Positions 32,670 to 41,785 are shown, counted from the first letter of the stretch. The stretch is DNA of 64,000 nt from Bradyrhizobiaceae bacterium PARB1 (GCA_002256345.1 NKIY01000012.1:62001-126000), one strand, 5' to 3'. Numbers and translations: made by a program. Notes: generated by a model from the letters alone, not told the origin.

Positions 32670-34247
32670 ATGCCTGCGCATATCGCTGTATCCGATCTGT
32701 CCGTCGCGACGCCTGACGGCCGATCGCTTTTCACCGATCTCAATCTCAATTTTGGCCCCGAACGCACAGGCCTCGTCGGCCGCAATGGCGTCGGCAAGTC
32801 CACATTGCTCAATGTGATATCCGGCAATCTCTCGCCGCATCGGGGGAGCGTGCGCGTGCATGGTCGACTGGCTGTGCTGCGGCAGGCGCTGCAGGTCGAT
32901 CCGGACGAGACAGTTGCCGATCTGTTCGGCGTCACCGCTGCGCTCGACCTTCTCGCTCGCGCCGAGGCGGGCATCGCGACCGCCGATGAACTGGCGCATG
33001 CCGATTGGGATCTGGAGGCGCGGATCGCCAAGTCTCTCGGGCAGCTCGGTCCGGATGCGAGTCACGATACCGCGTTGTCCGCGCTCTCCGGCGGTCAGCG
33101 TACGCGTGTTGCGCTGGCCGCGCTGATCTTTTCCGAACCCGACTTCCTGCTGCTGGACGAGCCCACCAACAATCTCGATCGGGACGGCAGACGCGCCGTG
33201 ATCGACCTTCTCGCCGATTGGCGTGCCGGTGCGATCGTCATCAGCCATGATCGTGAGTTGCTCGACACGATGGATGTCATCGTCGAGCTGACATCGCTCG
33301 GCGGCACGCGCTATGGCGGCAACTGGACGCATTATCGCGAGCGCAAGGCGCGCGAGCTTGCGGCCGCGGAACACCAGTTGAACGACGCCGAGAAGCATGT
33401 TGAGGCAATGGCGCGGCAGGCGCAGGCAACAGCGGAGCGTCAGGCGCATCGGGATCAGGCCGGGCGGCGCAAAGGCGCCAAAGGCGGGACACCGCGGATT
33501 GCCCTTGGCGGTCTGAAAGACCGCAGCGAGGATACCGGCGGTGAGAATGCTCGTTTGGCGCAGCGTCGGCAGGCGCAGGCGAATGACGCGCTGATGGCCG
33601 CGCGGGAACGTATCGAAGTCCTGCAGCCGCTATCCGTCGCCATTTCCTCGACAGGGCTCGTCTCCAGCCGGGCCGTATTGCACGTGGACAGGATCAGCTT
33701 CGGCTATGTGCCGGATGCGCCGATCATCCGCGATCTGTCATTCTCCGTCACGGGCCCCGAGCGTATCGCTGTCACCGGCCGTAATGGCTCCGGCAAGACG
33801 ACGCTGCTCGGCCTCGTCACCGGCGCGATCAGGCCCGTCGACGGCGCAGTGCGCATGCTGGTGGACCATGCCATGCTCGACCAGCACGTCAGTCTGCTCG
33901 ATCCCTCGCAGACGATCCGCGACAATTTCCGGCAACGTCATCCGCAGGCCGACGAGAATGCCTGCCGCGCGGCGCTGGCCCGCTTCATGTTTCGTGCCGA
34001 TGCCGCGCTGCAGATCGTCGGCACGTTGAGCGGCGGGCAAATGCTGCGCGCCGGTCTTGCTTGTGTCATGGGCGGCGTCGCGCCGCCGCCGCTGCTGATC
34101 CTCGATGAGCCGACCAATCATCTCGATGTCGAGTCCATCGAAGCGGTGGAAGCCGGCCTGCGGGCCTATGACGGCGCGCTCGTGGTGGTCAGCCACGACG
34201 AGACATTCCTGCAGAATGTCGGGATCACGCGGCGGCTGGAGCTATAG
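32670..34247 (+). CDS. ABC-F family ATPase
   Basis: A 525-residue protein with two fused ABC ATPase domains and no membrane part. Domain 1 has Walker A GRNGVGKSTLL, signature LSGGQRTRVALA and Walker B LLLDEPTNNLD. Domain 2 has GRNGSGKTTLL, LSGGQMLRAGLA and LILDEPTNHLD. The linker between them is long, charged and Gln/Arg/Ala-rich (HRDQAGRRKGAKGG), as in ribosome-acting ABC-F proteins. Some family members protect ribosomes from antibiotics and others assist translation; which applies here cannot be told. The ATG at 32670 follows GGGAGA. Confidence 0.92.
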   Translation: MPAHIAVSDLSVATPDGRSLFTDLNLNFGPERTGLVGRNGVGKSTLLNVISGNLSPHRGSVRVHGRLAVLRQALQVDPDETVADLFGVTAALDLLARAEAGIATADELAHADWDLEARIAKSLGQLGPDASHDTALSALSGGQRTRVALAALIFSEPDFLLLDEPTNNLDRDGRRAVIDLLADWRAGAIVISHDRELLDTMDVIVELTSLGGTRYGGNWTHYRERKARELAAAEHQLNDAEKHVEAMARQAQATAERQAHRDQAGRRKGAKGGTPRIALGGLKDRSEDTGGENARLAQRRQAQANDALMAARERIEVLQPLSVAISSTGLVSSRAVLHVDRISFGYVPDAPIIRDLSFSVTGPERIAVTGRNGSGKTTLLGLVTGAIRPVDGAVRMLVDHAMLDQHVSLLDPSQTIRDNFRQRHPQADENACRAALARFMFRADAALQIVGTLSGGQMLRAGLACVMGGVAPPPLLILDEPTNHLDVESIEAVEAGLRAYDGALVVVSHDETFLQNVGITRRLEL

Positions 34248-34256
34248 TTGCTGTCG

Positions 34257-34802
34257 CTACCGCTTCAGCAGTTCATATACGACAGGATCGTCCGCACAGG
34301 CCTTGAAGCCGCATTCGAGCAGGGCGGAGGCGAAGTTGCCGGCGGTGAGGGCGATGATGAGACCGACTGCAACGATCGCCAGCATGTTCGTCTTCACCGG
34401 CGCCGGCTGCGGCGAGAATTGGCGATCGAACAGCAGCACGATCGAGATGAGCGCGATGGCAGCCACGAAGGCCATCAGCGCCAGCGTGTAGAAGTGATGG
34501 CCGAACAGCGCCGTACCATAGCCGGGGTCGCCGGGCATGATGTGCAGCAGCACCTGCCGCGTCGAAACGACGGCGCCGACGATGGCGGCGAGCAGCGACA
34601 GCGCATAGTGGCTCGGGCGCGGGCCATAGCGGATATTGAGGATCGGGCCGACGGCGAGCAGCGCGAACAAGATCCGCTGCAGGAGGCACAGCGGGCAGGG
34701 CAGTTCGCCGAGGATGAATTGCGCGCCGAAGGCCGCAGCGAGAATGCCGGCCAGCGCGTAAAGCGCGAGAACGTTCAGGGCAATTGCACGAACAGGTGTC
34801 AT
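34257..34802 (-). CDS. dsbB: Disulfide bond formation protein B
   Basis: An inner-membrane quinone reductase of 181 residues with four membrane helices. The periplasmic redox pair CPLC is in ELPCPLCLLQR near residue 38. The second loop has a cysteine pair at the C-terminal end (ECGFKAC), unlike the usual mid-protein position, as in the shorter alphaproteobacterial forms. It would reoxidise DsbA using quinone. A small membrane gene ends 7 bases upstream, so they form a unit. Confidence 0.9.
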   Translation of the reverse strand: MTPVRAIALNVLALYALAGILAAAFGAQFILGELPCPLCLLQRILFALLAVGPILNIRYGPRPSHYALSLLAAIVGAVVSTRQVLLHIMPGDPGYGTALFGHHFYTLALMAFVAAIALISIVLLFDRQFSPQPAPVKTNMLAIVAVGLIIALTAGNFASALLECGFKACADDPVVYELLKR

Positions 34803-34809
34803 GGCGGCC

Positions 34810-34968
34810 TCAGAACGACAGTTTCAGCGTATCGGTGGCGTGATGCAGGAAGGTCGCGATGCAGGCGACCAGCACCATCGCGAACAGCGACAGCGCGAGC
34901 AGCCGCGGTCCGCGCCATGCGACCAGCATGGTGACGGTGATAGCGAGAAAGAGCGCCGTGAATTCCAT
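34810..34968 (-). CDS. Small membrane protein, DUF5993-like
   Basis: A 52-residue peptide with two hydrophobic helices (TALFLAITVTMLVAW and LLALSLFAMVLVACIATFL), ending HHATDTLKLSF. The pattern and the position immediately before dsbB fit the DUF5993 family. It is separated from dsbB by 7 bases. The ATG at 34968 is chosen; an in-frame start at 35016 is possible but adds a polar tail not seen in the family. Function unknown. Confidence 0.7.
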   Translation of the reverse strand: MEFTALFLAITVTMLVAWRGPRLLALSLFAMVLVACIATFLHHATDTLKLSF

Positions 34969-35049
34969 GACTGCATCCGCGCGTTGTGTCGCCGGAGCTA
35001 GATCAGATTCGGCCAAATCCGCCCAGCAATGGACAGGCGCTAGGTGTCG

Positions 35050-35520
35050 TCAGCCTGCTTTGCCTGGCTTCTCGTCCGTCGTGTTGGTGTAGTTGGTTAC
35101 GGCATCGCGAAAGGCATGGACTTCGCTGTTCAGCGCGATCAGTCGCTCCGGCGTCATGCCTGCGGCGGCGAACAGCGTCTCGCCGAGGCAGCGGGCTTTT
35201 TCGCGCATCGCCGTGCCGTTCGGCGTCAGCGAGACCACGACCTGACGCTCGTCGTTCGGATTGCGCTTGCGGATCACGAGATCGGCCTGTTCGAGCCGTT
35301 TCACCAGCGGTGTCACCGTGCTGGACTCCAGCGCCAGCCGGTCGGCGATGCCGCCGACGCTCTGCGGGCCGCTTTCCCATAGCGTGCTCAGCACCAGATA
35401 CTGCGGATAGGTGATTTCCAGCCGATCGAGCAGCGGCTTGTAGGCGCGGCCGATCGCCATGCTGGCTCCATACAGCGCAAAGCAAAGCTGGTGATCCAGC
35501 GGGATGTTGGCCGGGATCAT
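35050..35520 (-). CDS. MarR/OhrR-type transcriptional regulator
   Basis: A 156-residue winged-helix regulator. The N-terminal segment HQLCFALYGASMAIGRAYKPLL carries a cysteine near residue 13, in the position of the peroxide-sensing cysteine of OhrR. The recognition region is ALESSTVTPLVKRLEQADL with the wing RNPNDERQVVVSLT. The ATG at 35520 has GAGGAG about 7 bases upstream. It is divergent from a membrane protein gene, and the spacer holds palindromes that look like its operators. No organic hydroperoxide resistance gene is adjacent, so the target may differ from classical OhrR. Confidence 0.88.
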   Translation of the reverse strand: MIPANIPLDHQLCFALYGASMAIGRAYKPLLDRLEITYPQYLVLSTLWESGPQSVGGIADRLALESSTVTPLVKRLEQADLVIRKRNPNDERQVVVSLTPNGTAMREKARCLGETLFAAAGMTPERLIALNSEVHAFRDAVTNYTNTTDEKPGKAG

Positions 35521-35555
35521 GGTCGGGCTCCTCAACTCAATATCACAATAATGTA

Positions 35556-35623
35556 TATCGCGATAAATATCTGGACAAGGAGTTGGTTGGCGACGATAAA
35601 TATATCGCGATAATAATTATCGC
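35556..35623. promoter_or_regulatory. Palindromic operators in MarR divergent spacer
   Basis: The perfect palindrome TATCGCGATA occurs twice (35556-35565 and 35603-35612). The second copy overlaps an inverted repeat GCGATAA-TAA-TTATCGC (35607-35623). The spacer is AT-rich against a GC-rich background. Two operator sites between a MarR gene and a divergent target fit autorepression plus control of the membrane protein at 35689. Confidence 0.75.
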
Positions 35624-35688
35624 AATATGTATCTGGCCGGGGCTGCAAACTCCATGCGTTCCGTGGCCCGGCTTGCGCGGAGAGAAGC

Positions 35689-36261
35689 ATGACAAACGCA
35701 GACATCACGGGATTTCAGTCCGTCGGATCGGGCGATCTCGCACGCTATTACCTGATCCGAGGTCTCGTCGCGGCAGGGTGGGTCGCTGCAGCGGCGACCG
35801 TCGGCCGGTCGAGCAGTGGCGCGGCCGCCATCCTGCTGGTGAGCTATCCGGCCTGGGACGCGCTGGCGAACTGGTTCGACGCTCAGGGGAGCGGCGGCCT
35901 GCGCGCCAATCCGTCGCAGGCGCTAAACGTGGTGGTCAGCCTCGTCGCCGCCGTGGCCGTGGCCGGCGCATTGTTGTCGGGGATGAATGCGGTGCTCGCC
36001 GTGTTCGGCGTCTGGGCGATCGTGGCCGGTCTTGCGCAACTGATTACCGGCTTGCGCCGCTGGCGCGTGTTCGGCGCGCAGTGGGTGATGATCCTGAGCG
36101 GCGCCCAGTCGATGGCGGCGGGCATCTTTTTCGTGATCCAGTCGCACGGCGCGAAGGTCCCGGGCATTATCGATGTCGCGCCTTACGCCGCCTTCGGCGC
36201 ATTCTACTTTCTGGTCTCGGCGGCCTGGCTGGCATTCACCAGGCGTCGCTCGGGCATCTGA
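35689..36261 (+). CDS. Multi-helix membrane protein (DUF308/HdeD-like)
   Basis: A 190-residue protein with about six hydrophobic helices (YLIRGLVAAGWVAAAATVG, ALNVVVSLVAAVAVAGALL, AVFGVWAIVAGLAQLITGL and others). The repeating Gly-rich helices resemble HdeD/DUF308 acid-stress membrane proteins, though the likeness is general. It is divergent from the MarR/OhrR-type gene across the palindromic operators, so it is probably that regulator's target. Role unknown. Confidence 0.7.
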   Translation: MTNADITGFQSVGSGDLARYYLIRGLVAAGWVAAAATVGRSSSGAAAILLVSYPAWDALANWFDAQGSGGLRANPSQALNVVVSLVAAVAVAGALLSGMNAVLAVFGVWAIVAGLAQLITGLRRWRVFGAQWVMILSGAQSMAAGIFFVIQSHGAKVPGIIDVAPYAAFGAFYFLVSAAWLAFTRRRSGI

Positions 36262-36363
36262 TAGCGCTGCCTGCTGTGGATGACGCCGGAATCGCGGCCA
36301 GCCAGCCGGCGTCATCTGCTAGTCAGGTTTGCAGATATTACTCATGAGCAACGCGGACATCTC

Positions 36364-36711
36364 ATGGCGACCACGATCTACGGCATCAAGAATTGCGACA
36401 CGATGAAGAAGGCGCGCACCTGGCTCGACAGCCACGACGTCGCCTACGACTTTCACGACTACAAGGCATCCGGCATCGACAAGGCGCATCTTCAGCGCTG
36501 GTCGAAGACGGTCGGCTGGGAGACGCTCCTCAACCGCGCCGGTACCACTTTCCGAAAGCTCGATGAGACCGCGAAGAAAGGACTGACCGAAGCCAAGGCC
36601 ATCGCGCTGATGCTGGAGCAGCCGTCGATGATCAAGCGTCCGGTGCTGGAAGCGGGCGGGAAGATTCTTGTCGGCTTCAAGCCGGACATTTACGCGAAAG
36701 AACTCGCGTAA
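36364..36711 (+). CDS. Spx/ArsC/YffB-family protein
   Basis: A thioredoxin-fold protein of 115 residues in the ArsC/Spx/YffB family. The start TIYGIKNCDTMKKARTWLD carries a single active cysteine (near residue 11), and the C-terminal half has MIKRPVLEAGGKILVGFKP, where the arginine is typical. E. coli YffB binds glutathione; arsenate reductase activity is unproven for this branch. The ATG at 36364 gives the standard N-terminus. Its stop lies 1 base from the stop of the convergent PAS_5 gene. Confidence 0.88.
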   Translation: MATTIYGIKNCDTMKKARTWLDSHDVAYDFHDYKASGIDKAHLQRWSKTVGWETLLNRAGTTFRKLDETAKKGLTEAKAIALMLEQPSMIKRPVLEAGGKILVGFKPDIYAKELA

Positions 36712-36712
36712 C

Positions 36713-37324
36713 TCAGTCGATTTCGATCAGTTCGTTGGCGGCGCTACGGGCCGGTATCCGATGCGTGAGATTGCGGTCGAGCACCACGCTGAGTACCGGC
36801 TTCGGTATGCTGCGATGACCCCGCATCAGATTGCGGATCTCGAAACCGCCGTCCTCGCTAATCGTTTTCAGCGATGCGAGGATATGTGTGACGTCGCTGC
36901 CGGCGTCGCAGAACGGCAGCAGCATACGCTCATAGGCGACGGCATGGCCGTTGACGTCGTCGATCATCGAAATCGTATAGGTCGGCAGTCGGTGCGCGAC
37001 GCAGGCGTGATAGGCCGGCAGCACGACGGGGCCGAGGATCGGGCCGAGATAATCGTCGAGATAGCGGCCCTTGCCGGTCGAGCCATAGGCGCTCGCCATC
37101 CGTGTGCCGTTGCTGTCGATGATCAGGCGCACGGGGGTGAAGCCGCGATCGACGATGTAGTAGACGAGATCGGCGCGCTCGTCGTCGAGCCTGTCGGGTT
37201 GATAGGCCGCAAGCCGTGGCAGCGTCTGCGCTGGCGCATAAAGTCGCAGCCAGCAGTTCAGCAAATCCCGCTGCCGTATCGACTTCACGACAGATGCGTC
37301 TGAGCTTTCGAAACTCACGGCCAT
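36713..37324 (-). CDS. PAS_5-family sensor-like protein
   Basis: A 203-residue soluble protein resembling the PAS_5 group common in Bradyrhizobium. Recognised segments are IRQRDLLNCWLRLYAPAQTL, DLVYYIVDRGFTPVRLIID, the LDDYLGPILGPVVLPAYHAC segment, and VAYERMLLPFCDAGSDVTHI. Only the PAS region is present, with no kinase or cyclase output domain. The function is unknown. It is convergent with the YffB-like gene. Confidence 0.75.
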   Translation of the reverse strand: MAVSFESSDASVVKSIRQRDLLNCWLRLYAPAQTLPRLAAYQPDRLDDERADLVYYIVDRGFTPVRLIIDSNGTRMASAYGSTGKGRYLDDYLGPILGPVVLPAYHACVAHRLPTYTISMIDDVNGHAVAYERMLLPFCDAGSDVTHILASLKTISEDGGFEIRNLMRGHRSIPKPVLSVVLDRNLTHRIPARSAANELIEID

Positions 37325-37731
37325 CGTCCCACATTAGCGAATGTGGGCGAAGCATGAGCTAGTCAGGCAAATAAAGCGTGAAGAGGCGTGCTTGTTTACC
37401 TGTACAATTAACAGGCGATTGCGATTTCGTTCCATGCGCGTCGCATGTGCCCGCACGGTGAAAGGTTCTGGTCGCCGGAATGCTTCCACACTCCTTTTGT
37501 GCAGTGCACGAGCGGCGCAACCCTCTAATACTAATGGTGAAGTTGGCGCGATGGGGCGTCCCCGGCAAAACGCCTGTACTGCACTTGCGTTAATTGATCG
37601 CTTGACGGCATAGTCCGTGCCGCGACATGCAGCCGGTCGGGGCGACCCGGTTTCGTATCGCTCACGACCGCTGCGCAAAAAATCGGCCAGCCGCGCGACA
37701 CCGCGGCCAAGGTCGATTGGGGGAAATTTGC
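37325..37731. other. Intergenic region upstream of the liv operon
   Basis: About 400 bases that must carry the liv operon promoter. Parts are AT-richer than the surroundings (37350-37440). I could not identify a specific -35/-10 pair or regulator site. Short open frames here have no ribosome binding site and were not accepted. Confidence 0.45.
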
Positions 37732-38487
37732 TTGACCGATGAGTTCATCCTCGAAACCCACGGGCTGACCAAACAATTTGCGGGATTCTACGCCGTTCGC
37801 GACGTCAATCTCCAGGTCCGCAAGGGTACCATTCACGCATTGATCGGGCCGAACGGCGCCGGCAAGACGACGTGCTTCAATCTGCTCACCAAGTTTCTGC
37901 AGCCCTCGGAAGGCCAGATTCTCTACAAGGGCAGGGACATCAGCGCGATGGCGCCGGCAGACGTCGCACGTCTCGGCCTCGTGCGCTCGTTCCAGATCTC
38001 GGCGGTGTTTCCGCATCTGACGGCGCTGGAGAATGTCCGCGTCGCGCTGCAGCGTCAGCATGGCTCGTCGTTCGATTTCTGGCGCTCCAAGACGGTGCTC
38101 GACAAATACAATCGGCGCGCCGCCGAATTGCTGGAAGACGTCGGCCTGTCCGAATTCGCCAACACCCCGGCCGTCGAGATGGCCTATGGCCGCAAGCGCG
38201 CGCTGGAGATCGCCACCACGCTGGCGCTCGATCCGGAAATGATGCTGCTCGACGAGCCGATGGCCGGCATGGGCCATGAGGACATCGACAAGATCGCCGC
38301 GCTGATCAAGCGCATCTCGGCGAAATATACCATCCTGATGGTCGAACATAACCTCAGCGTCGTCTCGACGCTGTCGGACAAGATCACTGTGCTGACGCGC
38401 GGAAAAATCCTGGCGGAAGGCAACTATGCCGACCTCACCAAGGACGAACGCGTGAAGGAAGCTTACCTGGGAGCCGGACATGGCTGA
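37732..38487 (+). CDS. livG: Branched-chain amino acid ABC transporter ATPase (LivG-type)
   Basis: An ABC ATPase of 251 residues with Walker A GPNGAGKTTCFN, Walker B MMLLDEPMAGM and the LivG-typical switch MVEHNLSVV. The signature region reads MAYGRKRALEIA, which departs from the LSGGQ consensus as in many LivG proteins. The TTG at 37732 is preferred as start: GGGGGAAA lies 6-13 bases upstream and the protein then begins TDEFILETHGLTKQF as expected. livF overlaps its end by 8 bases. Confidence 0.93.
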   Translation: MTDEFILETHGLTKQFAGFYAVRDVNLQVRKGTIHALIGPNGAGKTTCFNLLTKFLQPSEGQILYKGRDISAMAPADVARLGLVRSFQISAVFPHLTALENVRVALQRQHGSSFDFWRSKTVLDKYNRRAAELLEDVGLSEFANTPAVEMAYGRKRALEIATTLALDPEMMLLDEPMAGMGHEDIDKIAALIKRISAKYTILMVEHNLSVVSTLSDKITVLTRGKILAEGNYADLTKDERVKEAYLGAGHG

Positions 38488-39226
38488 TACTTTGACGGCC
38501 GCTCCGGCATCATCTTCTGCAAACGCAAAAACCGTCCTCGAAGTCCGCGACCTTCAGGCGTGGTACGGCGAGTCGCACATTCTTCACGGCGTCAATTTCG
38601 ACGTGAAGCAGGGCGAGGTGGTGACGCTGCTCGGCCGTAACGGCGCCGGCAAGACCACGACGCTGAAGTCCATCATGGGCATCATCGGCAAGCGCACCGG
38701 CTCAGTGAAGTTCGAAGGTAACGAGATCATCAAGACCGCCTCGGACAAGATCGCCAAGCAGGGCATCGCCTTCTGCCCGGAAGAGCGCGGCATCTTCTCC
38801 AGTCTCGATGTGCGCGAAAACCTGATGCTGCCGCCGACCATCCGGCCCGGCGGCCTCTCGGTCGAACAGATCTTCGAACTGTTTCCGAATCTGAAAGAGC
38901 GCCTCAGCAGCCAAGGGACAAAACTCTCGGGCGGTGAGCAGCAGATGCTGGCGATCGGCCGCATCCTGCGCACCGGCGCGCGCTTCCTGATGCTGGATGA
39001 GCCGACCGAAGGTCTGGCGCCGGTCATCATCCAGCAGATCGGCCACACCATCGCGCGGCTGAAGTCGGAAGGCTTCACCATCCTGCTCGTCGAGCAGAAT
39101 TTCCGTTTCGCCTCCACCGTGGCCGATCGCTTCTACATCGTCGATCACGGCCAGGTCGTCGACGGATTCGCGAGTTCGGAGCTGTCCGCCAATATGGACA
39201 AGCTGCACACCTATCTCGGCGTCTAA
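38480..39226 (+). CDS. livF: Branched-chain amino acid ABC transporter ATPase (LivF-type)
   Basis: The second ATPase of the importer, 248 residues. Walker A is GRNGAGKTTTLKS, the signature is LSGGEQQMLAIGR and Walker B is FLMLDEPTEGLAP. The LivF-specific segment FCPEERGIFSSLDVRENL is present. A 20-residue Ala/Ser-rich N-terminal extension precedes the domain. The start lies inside livG (8-base overlap), which implies translational coupling and equal amounts of the two ATPases. Confidence 0.95.
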   Translation: MADTLTAAPASSSANAKTVLEVRDLQAWYGESHILHGVNFDVKQGEVVTLLGRNGAGKTTTLKSIMGIIGKRTGSVKFEGNEIIKTASDKIAKQGIAFCPEERGIFSSLDVRENLMLPPTIRPGGLSVEQIFELFPNLKERLSSQGTKLSGGEQQMLAIGRILRTGARFLMLDEPTEGLAPVIIQQIGHTIARLKSEGFTILLVEQNFRFASTVADRFYIVDHGQVVDGFASSELSANMDKLHTYLGV

Positions 39227-39295
39227 TTCATAAGAAGCTACGGAACGAGCCAACGGTCCGAGTGAAATCATGAATATCTCAGGGAGAGAGACACA

Positions 39296-40519
39296 ATGCT
39301 GAAAAAGAGGGTTACGTCATCGCTACTTGCAGCCGCGGCCGTTCTGGCCGCGGGCTCGATGGCATCTGCTCAGGACAAGGTGGCCAAGGTCGGCGTATTG
39401 AACGACCAGTCGGGTCTTTATGCCGACATCACCGGGCCGGGCTCGGTGCTCGCCGCGCAGATGGCGATCGAGGATTCCGGCCTCACCGCCAAGGGCTGGA
39501 AACTCGAGGTTCTCGTCGGTGATCACCAGAACAAGCCGGATGTTGGCGTCAACATCGCGCGCCAGTGGTTCGATCGCGACAAGGTTGACGCCATTGTCGA
39601 CGTGCCGACGTCGTCGGTCGGCCTTGCCGTCAGCAACGTCGTCAAGGAGAAGAACGGCGTCTATCTGAACTCCGGTTCGGGCACCTCCGATCTTTCCAAC
39701 GCGCAGTGCTCGCCGAACACGATCCACTGGGCTTACGACACCTATCAACTCGCCAATGGCACCGGCACCGCGTTGACCAAGGCCGGCGGCGACACCTGGT
39801 TCTTCCTCACCGCCGACTATGCCTTCGGCAGCGCGCTGGAGCGTGACACTACCGCGGCTGTCACCGCCGTGGGCGGCAAGGTGGTCGGCAGCGTGCGCCC
39901 GCCGCTCAACACGCCGGACTTCTCAAGCTTCCTGCTGCAGGCACAGACCTCGAAGGCCAAGGTCATCGGCCTCGCCAATGCCGGCGGCGACACGATTAAT
40001 TCCATCAAGCAGGCGTCCGAATTCGGCATCGTCAAGGGCGGTCAGAAGCTGGCCGGCCTCCTGATGTTCATCTCGGACGTTAATGCGCTCGGCCTGCCGG
40101 TCGCCAACGGCCTGAACCTGACCGAGACCTTCTACTGGGATCTCAACGACGGTACCCGCGCCTTCTCCAAGCGCTTCCAAGAGCGGATGAAGAACAAGAG
40201 CATGCCGACCACCGTGCATGCCGGCGTCTATTCGTCGCTGATCCATTACTTCAAGACGCTCGACGCCATGGGCGGCAATTCGCATGACGGCATCAAGATC
40301 ATCGACAAGATGAAGTCGATGCCGACCGACGATCCGTTGTTCGGAAAGGGAACGATCCAGCCGAACGGGCGCAAACTGCATCCCGCCTATCTTTTCGAGG
40401 TCAAGAAGCCCGACGAATCAAAGGGGCCGTGGGATTACTACAAGCTGGTGGCGACGATCCCCGCGGATCAGGCGTTCACGCCGCTTGAGAAGAGCACCTG
40501 TCCACTACTGAAGAAATGA
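39296..40519 (+). CDS. Periplasmic branched-chain amino-acid-type binding protein, copy 1
   Basis: A type I periplasmic binding protein of 407 residues with a signal peptide (SLLAAAAVLAAGSMASA, cleavage before QDK). The mature start VAKVGVLNDQSGLYADI and the WFFLTADYAFGSALE hinge segment are typical of LivK-like/amide-urea-type sensors. It is followed after 40 bases by a clear paralogue with the same C-terminus (PADQAFTPLEKSTCPLLKK). The ligand is unknown; LivK-like proteins of this branch bind diverse amides and aromatic compounds as well as amino acids. Confidence 0.92.
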   Translation: MLKKRVTSSLLAAAAVLAAGSMASAQDKVAKVGVLNDQSGLYADITGPGSVLAAQMAIEDSGLTAKGWKLEVLVGDHQNKPDVGVNIARQWFDRDKVDAIVDVPTSSVGLAVSNVVKEKNGVYLNSGSGTSDLSNAQCSPNTIHWAYDTYQLANGTGTALTKAGGDTWFFLTADYAFGSALERDTTAAVTAVGGKVVGSVRPPLNTPDFSSFLLQAQTSKAKVIGLANAGGDTINSIKQASEFGIVKGGQKLAGLLMFISDVNALGLPVANGLNLTETFYWDLNDGTRAFSKRFQERMKNKSMPTTVHAGVYSSLIHYFKTLDAMGGNSHDGIKIIDKMKSMPTDDPLFGKGTIQPNGRKLHPAYLFEVKKPDESKGPWDYYKLVATIPADQAFTPLEKSTCPLLKK

Positions 40520-40541
40520 TGCTCTCGGCGGGTGCCGGGAG
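40520..40541 (+). other. Intercistronic hairpin after binding protein 1
   Basis: A 9-bp stem with one G-U pair (GCTCTCGGC with GCCGGGAGC) lies directly after the stop codon. No T-run follows. It may protect the upstream message. Confidence 0.4.
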
Positions 40542-40559
40542 CGGTTTGAAGAGGATTGA

Positions 40560-41777
40560 ATGTCTGGAATGATAGCAAGACTGCTGCTCGGCACCGCCAT
40601 TGCCGCCGCGACCGTGTCCACGGCCGCGGCTCAGGACAAGAACGTCAAGATCGGCGTGCTTACCGACCTCTCGGGCATCTATGCCGATCTCGCCGGTCCG
40701 GGCTCGACCCTGGCCGCGCAGATGGCCGTCGAGGATTCCGGCCTCAAGGCGAAGGGCTGGACCATCGATGTGATCTCCGGCGACCACCAGCACAAGCCGG
40801 ATATCGGCGCCAATCTCGCGCGCCAGTGGTTCGACCGCGAGAAGATGGACATGATCACCGACGTGCCGAATTCGGGCGTCGCGCTGGCCGTGAACAACGT
40901 CGTCAAGGAAAAGAACGGCGTCTATATCAATTCGGGCGGCGGCACCTCCGACCTCACCAATGCCCAGTGCACGCCGAACACCATCCACTGGACCTACGAC
41001 ACCTACAATCTCGCTTACGGCACCGGCACCGCGCTGACCAAGGCCGGCGGCGACTCGTGGTTCTTCCTCACGGCCGACTACGCCTTCGGCGCTGCGCTCG
41101 AGCGTGACACGTCCAACGCGCTCAAGGCTGCAGGCGGCAAGGTTACCGGCAGCGTCAAGCATCCGCTCAACACGTCGGACTTCTCGTCCTTCCTGCTGCA
41201 GGCGCAGTCGTCGGGCGCCAAGGTCATCGGCCTCGCCAATGCCGGCGGCGACACCTCGACCGCCATCAAGCAGGCGGCCGAATTCGGCATCAGCAAGAGC
41301 CAGAAGCTGGCCGCGCTGCTGCTGTTCCTCACCGACGTCAAGTCGATCGGCCTCGATCTCGCCCAGGGCCTGTCCTTCACCGAGACGTTCTACTGGGACA
41401 TGAACGACGGCACCCGCGAGTTCTCGAAGCGCTTCTCGGCGCGTTCGAAGGGCGCGGCGCCGCCGACCATGGTGCAGGCCGGCGTCTATTCCGGCACGCT
41501 GCATTATCTGAAGGCGCTGGAAGCCATGGGCGGCAATCCGCATGACGGTGCCAAGGTTGTCGCCAAGATGAAGGAAATGCCGACCGACGATCCGCTGTTC
41601 GGCAAGGGCTCGATCCAGCCGAACGGCCGCAAGATCCACCCGGCCTATCTGTTCGAGGTCAAGAAGCCTTCGGAATCGAAGGCCCCATGGGATTACTACA
41701 AGCTGGTTGCCACCATTCCGGCCGACCAGGCCTTCACGCCGCTCGACAAGAGCACCTGTTCGCTGTTGAAGAAATAA
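40560..41777 (+). CDS. Periplasmic branched-chain amino-acid-type binding protein, copy 2
   Basis: A 405-residue paralogue of the preceding gene, with a signal peptide ending near STAAAQ. Long stretches match copy 1 (GSTLAAQMAVEDSGLKAKGW, NVVKEKNGVYINSG, KVIGLANAGGDT, GPxx-DYYKLVATIPADQAF), indicating tandem duplication. Differences concentrate in the pocket-lining segments such as VPNSGVALAVNN against VPTSSVGLAVSN, so the ligand may have changed. GAAGAGG lies 5 bases before the ATG. Confidence 0.92.
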   Translation: MSGMIARLLLGTAIAAATVSTAAAQDKNVKIGVLTDLSGIYADLAGPGSTLAAQMAVEDSGLKAKGWTIDVISGDHQHKPDIGANLARQWFDREKMDMITDVPNSGVALAVNNVVKEKNGVYINSGGGTSDLTNAQCTPNTIHWTYDTYNLAYGTGTALTKAGGDSWFFLTADYAFGAALERDTSNALKAAGGKVTGSVKHPLNTSDFSSFLLQAQSSGAKVIGLANAGGDTSTAIKQAAEFGISKSQKLAALLLFLTDVKSIGLDLAQGLSFTETFYWDMNDGTREFSKRFSARSKGAAPPTMVQAGVYSGTLHYLKALEAMGGNPHDGAKVVAKMKEMPTDDPLFGKGSIQPNGRKIHPAYLFEVKKPSESKAPWDYYKLVATIPADQAFTPLDKSTCSLLKK

Positions 41778-41785
41778 CGAGAGCT

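Noticed and set aside
37341-37613. 90-codon plus-strand frame upstream of the liv operon
   Set aside because: No Shine-Dalgarno, no motif, amino-acid composition like translated intergenic DNA.
37627-37731. Longer N-terminus of livG
   Set aside because: The extra 35 residues are Arg/His-rich and not LivG-like. The TTG at 37732 has a strong ribosome binding site.
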